A stretch of DNA of 64,000 bases from Chaunax sp. Z400 (lineage: Eukaryota > Chordata > Actinopteri > Lophiiformes > Chaunacidae), in assembly GCA_037577475.1 (NCBI GenBank), contig CM075183.1:10164471-10228470 (forward strand). The letters are read 5' to 3'. The stretch's first letter is position 1, and every line of letters begins with the position of its first letter. Below, piece by piece: positions 24,341 to 34,700 of the stretch. The notes below the pieces were generated by a model. It had not been told where the DNA came from, did no database searches, and saw only the letters and a list, made by a program, of their open reading frames with translations. Both the position numbers and the translations under genes were made by a program.

Positions 24341-26813
24341 AGAGTAGACCAAAGAGCTTTTAACACACAGGATGGCTCACTCTTAACTACTTCTGTTTCC
24401 CCTCAGTGGAGACTCAAACGAAGATCGTCAATACAGACAGACAACGGAGTGGGCCTTAACCTTCCAGCATCAACCACAATAGTTACCAAAATCTGAATTA
24501 TTTTTATGTAAATGCTTGTAGATTTGTTTCGTAGCCCAAAAGGAGAGACTGAAAAATAAATAGCTTTAATAGGCACTTTGTCCCATGGTGTGCGTCAGAC
24601 TTAACACAACTTTAAAAATAGTTTTAATACTGAATAAGTGACCATAATTAAGATAAATGCACTTCTATACGTGAAAATTAATGCGTCAGAGGTTTTTGTG
24701 CAATATCTCCTGGGTGTGAGTGATAACTAACAAACATCTATTAGTTTGTCTTAATGCTTCTTTGTCTTTTAATTTTTTTTAAAGTTGTATAAATTATTAA
24801 ATGTCACTCCTAAAGTAAAAGTAGACAATAGAAAAGAAAAACGGAGAAGCATCAAAAGTTCGTAATTATTTAAATAGTAATTATTGCTGTAACATCATAC
24901 ATTATTATAGCAGAATTATTATCAATGCGAAAGAAAGCAGACCTCCTTAAAATTTAAAGTATACTGCCATCTTGTGTATCAAATGGCAACATGCAGGAAA
25001 ATAGCACACATTTCATTCAGCAGCAATAAATCAGCATAAATCAAGACGGCAGGTTTAAAATAAGTGGTTTTATCAAGTGGTCGAAATCCTGTTGGAAAGA
25101 GAGTGGGAAAAGGTCGGTGTTTACCTCTGCAAACCCCTGGAACAGCTGAGAGGAACTGCAGTGAAAAGGCTGGAGAAAATGGGAGGGTTGATCTACAGCT
25201 ATGGAGCTGATAGTAAGCATTTTCTAGATTCAAAATTAACTTGTTTTTGTCCCAGAGTGGGATATTTGTCTTAGGCTCTTCACCCAGGCTGCAGCCATTA
25301 AAAGGCATTTCATACAGAACAGATACCTCTTATTTTAAACCCTCTTGTGGGTTTACAATTTCAATTTAGGTAAGGAAAACATTACATCATAGGTAACGAT
25401 AATTAATGAATTCGCTGTCGCATTTGTTTTTATCCCCAAGTATGTTCTCTAGCTGGAAAACCTAAGACTATTGCTATTCCTTGCAGTGTCTTCAAAAACA
25501 TGTAGACCTATTGGTCAACGATAATAGTTATCTGAATGTTATTAAATATATTGGGCAATAATGGAAATATGGCTTTAATATGTTCAAAATACATCCTGAA
25601 GTATTTCACTGTTTCCCTATCAAAACCAACTCAAATGGATGTTAATATTCGGTTCCTATGTGGACGCTTTCTTAAGTTTGCTCATGTGAAAATGTTTTGC
25701 AGTGAATCTGCTACAGCGGCCCTGACAGTGTTACATATTGTCACTTTATTCTCCACCAGATGGCCTCAAAGCTCTTCATATATGCTCAATGTATGAACTC
25801 TCTGCTTTATTTCTCAGATGTTTAATCTTCAGCAGCAGTAGAGGCGCACACAGAAAGCCGCTTCAGTCCGATTCTATTCCGCTTCTCTAGGGGAAGTGAC
25901 AGAAACATTCTCTCATTTGTACAGCAGTTATCAGATATATGGTCTCTGTTCAGCTGACCCTGTGGTCAGCCAATGAAACCAAAGATAAGATCTGAACTAA
26001 CCCTTGTGCTCTAACCAGACAGACTAGAAGAATAAACCATATGAATTATGGTTTGAGGACAAATACTCAAAACTTTGAATACTCAAAATAAGTATTTAAG
26101 GGTGTGAAAGATTTCCAGTGTCTTTTGAAAGATGGTAAAGAGACAAATACCATGGGGTTATATGTAACTAGGCCGTGACCCACTGATAAAGGAATATGCA
26201 CATTAATACACATTTCCCTGGGACTTCTGGTATGATACACAGAATGGTGTAAAATTATAACTAATTATAATCGGATTTTATGCTATGACAATATACTGTA
26301 TTAAACATGACCATAAAATGGTCTGCTTGTGGCCTGGTTCTAATTTTCAAGAAATTAATTCCATATGTTGACATGTTCTTATAACAAATCCTACCTCAGA
26401 GGTACTGTATGTTTTTTTTCACATAGCTATGTTTAGACTGAAGAGGTCACTGTTTCATACATTAATTTGTATTCTTGTTAATTTTCCAGATAAAATGTCA
26501 CAAAAAAGTTCACCAGAATCTAAAGGTAAGCTGTTTCTGTTCTGGCAAAGATTTGTAGTAACAAGCGCTTAACACAATGTCATGAAGATGTCATGAAAAA
26601 TGACCAAATTTCCCTCTCCTTCTAGCTTGACAACCATGCAAGAGGCAAATGATTCAAGAAGAACAACATCATGTATGAAGATGCCTACACAACAGTATTA
26701 GCATTAGTGAAACTGCATGTTTATTTATTTAGTGAACGCAGTTACAGGTAAATAAAAGAAATGTAGCCAGATGTCTTTTCAGGGAACCTGCAGATGTACG
26801 TACCACTAAAACT
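24341..26813. other. intergenic spacer, dock11 promoter to inverted repeat
   Basis: About 2.5 kb, AT-rich. It holds a segment (25708-25940) repeated in direct orientation at 37866-38040, and an exon-like module at 26490-26525. The open frame at 25077-25274 (plus strand, 65 codons) resembles no family I know. Confidence 0.55.
25708..25940 (+). repeat. left copy of direct repeat flanking the PAP interval
   Basis: It shares GCTACAGCGGCCC, TTTATTCTCCACCAGATG, CAAAGCTCTTCATA, TCAATGTATGAA and GATTCTATTCCGCTTC, in the same order and orientation, with 37866-38040. It contains a CTCF-like CCACCAGATGGC (25758-25769). Confidence 0.6.
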
Positions 26814-26993
26814 GCTGCAAATATTTACAGTCATAGTAACAGTAATGAGGAAGTAATAAAGATTCTATTGTAAATAATGTTGAGAACATGCAATAAATAC
26901 TTTTGAAGTACATTTTATGCATCTCTGATGAAGAACCATCACATTTCATTGACTGTATGTACTATGTATGTATTTATGTATGTACTATGTATG

Positions 26994-27057
<64 letters not shown>

Positions 27058-27409
27058 AAACTCGAAATCTGAGACCCACAGGTTCAACTGTTCCCCCAAA
27101 AACTTCACCATAATTACATGCCTTTAATTGTATATTGGAAGACTACATCTCTATTTGAGTAACAATTGGTAAGCATGTACTTTTGCTAAACTTTTGTTTG
27201 AATGAATGTTCAAACTTCGATCTTGCTATGATTTCTCTCTCTCTTATTTTTGGGGTCATTTCTCCTGCTCTTGGTGGCCACTGGGGTCCCAAGCAGCTGA
27301 TTAATTCACTCAGGCCTGCTGAATCTAACATTAGAGGGATAAAAGTATTTCAGAAGATGATGAATTATTTATATGTGTGCTTGGGCAACTCTAGAAAGGG
27401 TCTAAAATC
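26814..27409 (+). repeat. left arm of the 0.6 kb inverted repeat flanking the PAP gene
   Basis: From GCTGCAAATATTTACAGTC to AAAGGGTCTAAAATC this segment is the near-identical reverse complement of 36708-37276. Each arm contains a (TA)n run (27002-27054 here), GAAACTCGAAATCTGAGACC and an open 62-codon frame on one strand. Those frames differ by a single Glu/Gly between arms, so the copies are young. Confidence 0.85.
27002..27054. repeat. (TA)n microsatellite inside the inverted-repeat arm
   Basis: About 50 bp of TA. The right arm carries a shorter TA run at the matching point (37077-37091), so the array length changed after duplication. Confidence 0.9.
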
Positions 27410-27674
27410 GTCAGTGATCACACACACACACACGCACGCACAATAGTATGAAGCTGCAGCCCCCCTGTCTTAATACACAAGTGAGTAAATAAAACTGAAA
27501 CTAAAATTTAAAACCTTTACGGAATGCTAAATTTCTACTATGGTGAAGGCATCACCGACAGGAGCGGTGATGATTGGTTAGAATTAGGATAGCAATGTCA
27601 GGTTGAACAAATCAGAAGAATAGGGCGGGTCATGTCATAGTATTTTTTTTAATTCAAACTTTATAACATATGAC

Positions 27675-28463
27675 GGAGTATTAGGGCCACATTGACAACA
27701 GAATAAATAAAAATAAGATTACGAGAATAAAGTCGTAATTTTACGAGAAAAAAAGTCGTAATTTTTGCCTACACATTACAAGGGTAAATATCAGTGTCGT
27801 CAGGGTCAAAATGAGGGACATGGATCATCTGGTCAAGCTTTACTTTGATATAGGTCTGACAAATAAAGAAATATTGAATCTTTTGGCACATCAACGCCAC
27901 TTAATTATAAGCATCAGGACTTTGAAAAGGTTGTGTGAGAAACTGGGCCTGTTCCGAAGGAAGAACAATATTGCGCGATGTAAGACTTGTATCCGACATG
28001 TATTAGGCTACAAGACAAATGGCTGTTGGTCCCAAAAAGGAGTCTCATCCACACATTATACAAATAATATCACCATGGCTCGGATCATCTTGGTCAAGAA
28101 ATGACAGCAAACGTAACCAATGCAATATAAGAGAGAAACTAATTTTGTCCACGTCCGATGTGCTGTGATGTGAGTTAGCCTACATAAATTAGCGTTAGCG
28201 ATTAGCATTAGCGTCACACAACGAGCAACGGAAGTGTAAACATGGGTTTGCTCAACAAGCCAGACCGCGTTTATCTAACGTTTAGTAATAAAACAAGTAA
28301 GACATGAGTAAAATCACCTTAAGTCTGATGTGTGTGGCAGGTCACGTTACCTCCGGGTGCCCTGTCGCCTGTCCTAAAATGACGACTTTATTCTCGTAAT
28401 TTTACGACTTTATTCTCGTAATATTAGATTTTTTTTTATTTTTCAAGGTGGCCGTAATACTCC
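27675..28463 (+). mobile_element. short TIR DNA-transposon derivative with integrase-type HTH fragment
   Basis: The terminal inverted repeats are GGAGTATTAGGGCCAC (27675-27690) and the complement of GGAGTATTACGGCCACC (28447-28463). Subterminal ATTACGAGAATAAAGTCGT motifs recur in opposite orientation at 27718-27765 and 28376-28426. Inside, 27811-28104 encodes the N-terminal part of an integrase-core-type transposase. The catalytic region is absent, so this is a non-autonomous deletion derivative. No clear target-site duplication was seen. Confidence 0.7.
27811..28104 (+). pseudogene. transposase/integrase-core protein, N-terminal HTH remnant (truncated)
   Basis: The 97-codon frame starts MRDMDHLVKLYFDIGLTNKE and continues ILNLLAHQRHLIISIRTLKR and LCEKLGLFRRKNN. 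It resembles the N-terminal helix-turn-helix of the vertebrate integrase-core (rve) proteins derived from IS3EU-like elements; the family name is from memory. The homology ends near residue 52 and the DDE region is missing, so it is not a functional transposase. Confidence 0.6.
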
Positions 28464-28586
28464 TTCGTAAAACACACACGGCATCGCAGGATTAGAAAAT
28501 TCGCGCACAGTGTCGCGAGAAGAAAGATCAAAGCGGCTAAGACGCGTCAGCTGAGAGCGCGTTGTCAACGTTACCGACGCCACAAA
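28464..28586 (+). promoter_or_regulatory. core promoter and non-coding first exon of the PAP-like gene
   Basis: A CpG-rich island only about 120 bp long lies between the transposon end and donor GTGAGT at 28587. It contains TCGCGAGA (28513-28520), 8 of 10 bases of the TCTCGCGAGA vertebrate core-promoter motif. The transcription start is probably 28520-28570. Exon 2 begins after TTTCAG at 28676. Confidence 0.5.
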
Positions 28587-28675
28587 GTGAGTATTTTTCT
28601 ATATCACTGGTGAAGCGAAGTCGATCAAAATTTCTCTTATCACTAGAAAAGACTACATTTCTGCCTTAATTTCAG

Positions 28676-28702
28676 CTACTAACTTGTTGCTATCATGTCT
28701 TG
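28676..28702 (+). CDS. PAP-like exon with start codon (8 coding nt)
   Basis: Acceptor TTTCAG at 28670-28675; ATG at 28695; coding part ATGTCTTG; donor GTAAGT at 28703. It joins TG to T of the next exon to give MSCAANINSSLGNPSSQ. Intron 28703-29812 is AT-rich with nothing recognised. Confidence 0.7.
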
Positions 28703-31700
28703 GTAAGTATCTGTGTTAGTTCTTTGGTAAGATCACACTTTACCGGCGCAGAGCCACGTGAAATTAGGCAAAATAAAAATAATATTTTAATATTCTTCTT
28801 TAATATATATATTTTTTTTACATTCCTGACTAACATTCATAATTTAGCCCGTTTGCTGTGCTTCCAAACTATAGTTGATACAATTTATTTCATACTTATG
28901 ATGTAAATAAGCCTTAAATCGTCACAATTTTATGCGTGTTTATACATTTTGTGTCTAGACTGTTGCAATACATTCAAAAATAATATATGTGCACTAATGA
29001 AACCGCGTTCAGCTACACTTGACTGTAACTGGGGTTCAAACAATTCCAACTCTGCACTGTGTTCACAATAATATCTATTCAATCTAATATGATCTGAATG
29101 TTTTAGGTTTAAAGACCAACCTTGATTAATGAGTTTTATTTCAAATTAAAACGTGTAATCTGTCTCAAGGTATTATTATCTGTCACAACAACGATATACA
29201 TTTTATTTTGATCCCATTGTTGAAAATACAAAATTGAGTCTGTGGTTAATGAGATATATCTTTATATGGTAGAGTCCTTTTACCCAAATCAGAAGAAAAT
29301 CTCTTGATCAGTGTAGAGATGTCAGTTTCCCAATTAAGGTTGTGAAGGAATAAAACTATAACTGGAGGAAAATAAAAGAAATTATAAGAGATAATTGAGG
29401 AAAAAGGTGGTCTTCAGGTCCTAGATTTGAAAACTTGAATACTTTAAACATAAAGTGGATCATAGATTGATTTTTTGGTTAAAATGCAATTTTTCTGTTG
29501 ACAAAATCCCAATTAGACCACCTAACTTTCATAGACATGGACATTAGCATATAGGCACAACTTCAATCCCATCATGGTTTGGATACAAGCATTAATTATA
29601 TAATGTAAATGATCTGGCTCCACAGTCTGTTTCTATAGATTTATGGTTGAACTCAAATAATATGACACTTTAATAAAAAATGTGGCTGTCAGATTTAGTT
29701 ACTGCCTCCAAGAGAGGGCGCCATTGAGCCAATAATCTCCACACATACATGGATCACATAGGCCTACTATACAAACTCTGAGACACTAATATGCACAATG
29801 TACCTTTTTCAGTGCTGCCAACATTAATTCATCCTTGGGCAACCCCAGTTCTCAGGGGATCCCAAACACCATCACTAGGAAACTGTGTGCTAAGATGGAA
29901 CTGAAGCGGACCGAATCACTGAAGGCCTGCCTCAGTTGGTATGGTGTAATGGACGACACCTTCGATTATCAACACCGGTATGATGCATCATTTTCTCTTT
30001 CATTATTATCTCCAAAACATAATGTTTTCACCAGTGTTAGTTTGTCTATTAGTGCCGTTACATTCAAACGACTTGATGGATTTTCATGAAACTTGGTAGA
30101 AGAGTTGGGTATATGTCAGGGAAGAACCCATTAAATTTTGGATTTGAGAGCCAAACCCTTTGTATCGTGTCCTAGTAAATGAACCAGTAAATAGGAATCG
30201 GACACACCCAAAATTAACTTGTGCCATACACACCACGATGAGACCAGATGGGTAAAATAGGGCCCACAGCCTTGGATATTATGTGACTGTTGAGGCCTGT
30301 GTTGGTTATTACTGCAAAAAGACTCATCAAATGACAACATCCTCAGTGAATGAAGCGAATGACAATATTTAAGAATGGTCTTTATGTTTTATTTTCAGAA
30401 TGAAGATCATCAAGACATTGGAGTCACTCTTCAAGGAGTGGCTCGTGGAGATGTGTGACAGCATGGTAAGACGTCTTTATTTGATTTATGTTATGGTTTC
30501 TAAAGTAATTCCAAATATGAGAGTGAAAACATTTTATTGCATAGATAATCATATTTGCATGTTTTTTATTTTAATTTTAGAACCTACCTAAAAGGGTGAG
30601 GGACAACGTTGGAGGAAAGGTTGTCCCCTTCGGCTCATTTCATCTGGGCGCCTACTCAAAAGGTCAGTATGGGACACATAGCACAGACTCTGTCAGCAGT
30701 GTGCTGCCTCCTCTGATATTACACAGTAAAGATTTATATCTCGGCTTTGCTCTCATATAAATCTGTGCTGTTCTGACAGATGCTGACCTCAACATCCTTT
30801 GTGTCGGACCCCGGTTCTTACAGAGGAAAGACTTCTTCACCTCCTTCTTTGAGAAACTCGAAGCTCAGGAGGAGGTTCAGGACATTCAGGTAAGCCATGG
30901 TAGTGGTTGATTATATATCACAGTATATCCATCATCCAGTCAGAGGATGTTTCTCCCTATAGCTACTGACCATGTTGTTGTCTTTACTGTAGGTCACTGG
31001 AGAAGCACTGGAGATGACCTATGAAGGGATTGAGGTAATGTGTCTCTACTCTGTCTGCTGTAGGCCTCGGTTTAAGCCTCGTTCACATTTGTCCTTATCT
31101 GGCGTGTGTGTTCTTCTTCTTTTCTAGATTGACTTATTGTTTGCCTGCCTGAAACGGAGGAGCGTTCCTGAAAACATGGATCTGCTCGATGACCAACTGT
31201 TGAATGAGATGGATTTACAGTGTGTCATGAGTCTCAATGGTAAGCATCAGATTAAAGAACACAACTGCAGTATTAGTACCTGACAGCTGGATGTTTTTGT
31301 GGTGTTTGTGTTTTTGTGGTTGGACCGTTTTGACGTCTATATTGATATGTTTTTGTTGTGTGTGGTGTTTTTTTTCTTGTAGCCTACAGAGTGTCAGAGG
31401 AGATCCTCAAAATTGTTCCAAACAAGGAGAACTTCAGACTGGCTTTGAGAGCCATCAGGTTTTGGGCCAAACGTGAGTTGAACACACACAACTAATAAAG
31501 CTCAAGCTGTTAAGAGGGAATAGATGCACGATTATTTTGATATTTCATCACATTTGATGCGTTTCACAATATCACATGCTCCTCAGAGGAGCCAATGTCC
31601 GACTCATAACACGGGACCATCCAAGGAGCATGTGAACGCACCACTAGAGCAGGACATTGTTAACACCAGGTAACATTGTGAGCTCGAGGTCATGATTGTT

Positions 31701-34700
31701 TTTCTCCTCCTCTTATTTCCCTTCAGGCAGAGACATTTCTTTCTTCAACTTGGGCTTCTTTAGCAGCGTGACATGGGCCATTCTGATGGCCAGAATTTGT
31801 CATGTGTTCCCGACAGCTACAGCGTCCATTCTGGTCATCCAATTCTTCAAGCTCATGTCCCAATGGTGAGTTGCCCCATTTTTGTCATACTTACTAAAAG
31901 TAGTTGATACTGACATTCAATTAAAAACACAATTTTTGAGCACACAGTTTGTGTCAAATTTATTAGGAGTCCATTTTGATACACAGTGGATATAAGTGAT
32001 AAAGTATTTCTTTGTTCCACCCTGAAAATAAGGCTGAATTGCTTGGACAAAAATTCAAACGAAGATCTGAAAATGTTGTGTGTTTTGTTTCAGGACTAAC
32101 GATCCGTACCCAGTTCTTCTGAGGCCTGGGGTGAGCGAGTCCTTCAGAGGGATTACGTTTTGGGATCCACAGGTAAGACCTCAGCTGGATTTCTAACAGC
32201 AATTCGGGCTAAACACAAAGCAGCAAGTCAGTAAATTAATGATCAGATTTGCTCAAAAGCACAAGTCAGCTGAAAATACTGTGTTCTTCTAAATTTCAGA
32301 TCAATCCTGGCGTGGTGAACATCATCACCCCGACCTGCCCACAACTGAACACCACCTTCAATGTGACTCTGGCCACCTTCGCCATTATTAAGGAGGAGCT
32401 TGAAAGAGGTATGTAAACGAGTGTCTAGTGTGTAGTATGTAGTGTTTAGTATGTAGTGTTTAGTGTGTAGATTGTAGTGTTTAGTATGTAGTGTTTAGTA
32501 TGTAGTGTGTAGTATGTAGTGTTTAGTGTGTAGTGTTTAGTGCGTAGTTTGTAGTGTTTAGTATGTAGTGTTTAGTAAGTAGTATGTAGTGTTTAGTGTG
32601 TAGTGTGTAGTATGTAGTATGTAGTGTGTAGTGTTTAGTATGTAGTGTGTAGTATGTAGTGTTTAGTGTGTAGTGTGTAGTGTGTAGTGTGTAGTGTTTA
32701 GTAAGTAGTATGTAGTGTTTAGTGTGTAGTGTGTAGTATGTAGTGTGTAGTGTATAGTATGTAGTATGTAGCTGGGATCTGTGGAGCTAATGTCCTGACA
32801 AAACTCAACAAACAAAACACGTCTTACACATGTACAATGATTGTCTAACGGACACACACTGCTTTCCAAATACAAAACACAACAAGCAAATGCATTCTGT
32901 TTCACAGATACACAACATGCCACTCAAACAAACTTACAGCATATCACTAATACATCATGGCTCAGAGAGAAAAATACAGAATGTTGTACAAATATTTTGT
33001 TTTAAATACACAAAAATATCATGATTGTTTGATAAGTGTTGTCAGTTTATTATTCATAACTACAAGACGACGACAAGGATTGTGTTCTCTTAATAAAGAC
33101 AGGATTTTGTTTTCCTCGGACTTTAATACTTGTTCCCTTCTTCATTCACAGGCAGCGTCATCGCCGAGAACATCTGGATGAGACAAGCTTCCTGGTCCAA
33201 CCTCTTTGAGATTCCCAACTTTTTGGGGGAGTACAAGTACGTATGAAGCAACAAAGATTTTTATTTTGAATGCCCGTATTTTAGTGACGGTGCAGACTGG
33301 GTTTTGTTGCTCGCTCTTATCAACGGAGTATTGTAGTGTTGGACTTGGATTCCTTTCTTAATTCAGATTCGAATGTTGATGTTTTATGGATGGGCAGACC
33401 AGGTTTTAGAGTTTTGTTGGTATTAATTCAAAATATGGACTGATGCTTATTGAAGCCATTTTAGAAGTTGATTGCTGGAGATTTGAATCGGACCAGTGTG
33501 GATTGTCTGTTATTTCTATTGCATTTATTTAAGTGTCACACATTATATATATATATATATATATTCTGATTCCTTCATTATTTTGCCAAAATTGGAGATA
33601 AATTGATTGATTTTCTTAGATTACACAACAATTTAGCAACTGGAAGAACAGAACAGACAGGATGCTTAATATTAGTCATAATGTAGATATTAGCTTGAGG
33701 AAAAATAACAGTCAACTTTGGTTTTCTCTCTTAGGCAACAGGCCCCAGTGAAAACTCAGGGACCAACTGTCACCAAAATCCAAACAGCCATGAAGAGGAA
33801 AGACTGTTCCGACTCTGAGATGCCAGCCAAGAGGATCAAAACTGATACGGTACACCAAACCATTCATGCTCAGCTGATGGGGAAATGTTTTAGTTTAAGT
33901 TTTGATTCAGACGTCTTAAACATTAGTACTGTCCTTTTAAAGGAATTCCACATCTGCTTATTTACTTCTTGCTAAGTTTTCCAAGAGACGATACCTTAGT
34001 GCAGAAATTAAAATTAAAATTTCCCAACGAAGCTCTTGAATTCGTCAATTTGTTTCAGTCAAATAACTTTTTCCTTGTCCTGCACAGGAATCATCGAAAA
34101 ACCCTCAATCTGAGCAGGCGTCTGCACCGACCACACCCTTCAAGGTTCCCCGGGCCCCAAAGAGGCAGCGTTCGCCCAGTGCAGAGACGACATCAAAGAG
34201 GCCCAGACTCAGTGTGAAAGCAGGTCCAGGGACTAGAGTCACCAGCAGGAGACCTGTGGAGAACAGGATGCCAGAAAAGACGTTTGATGCTTACCAGGTA
34301 TGCTAAGCTACATGTTTGAAGATGCTCCATTAGGTTGACATTCATTCTTTACCCGATGTAAACGTATTGATATCTGTGACTTCCTCCTCTCTCAGAGTCT
34401 GACTGCCAAGCTGGGTGTCGCGCCTCCCTGTCCTGCCACGCCCGTCCTAGTGGTGAAACGCGGCGTCACATTTCAACTTCTCAGGTAGAATCAAGCACAG
34501 AAACATCTGAGCTCCCTCTATCTGCACACACTCCTTCTCTGTCATGCATTCTGTGTCCCCCATATGATATGATGTCATCTGTGTCATTTTACTGTCACAG
34601 GTGATTTGAAGGAGAACATTCAAATAGTTTGACTTACAAATGATTACAGACACATGCCATATAGAGTCAATATACAAATCATCAGTCTTTAAACAAGATG

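Noticed and set aside
25077..25274. 65-codon plus-strand frame near the dock11 promoter
   Set aside because: It is charged and plausible in composition, but no homology is recognised, no promoter is seen and the splice context is weak.
27143..27331. 62-codon frame conserved in both inverted-repeat arms as a gene
   Set aside because: It is open only because the arms are near-identical. There is no recognised domain, and the opposite strand is also open.
30581..32408. Nucleotidyltransferase as an OAS- or cGAS-like innate immune receptor
   Set aside because: The FGS..DxD..EID arrangement fits the superfamily, but FFTSFxEKLxxQEEV, LRAIxxWAK and IITPxxPQxNxTxNV are specific to canonical poly(A) polymerases.
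32663..32923. Minus-strand frame rich in His/Thr/Tyr/Leu
   Set aside because: It is a translation of the TAGTGT/TAGTATG tandem array in a PAP-like intron.
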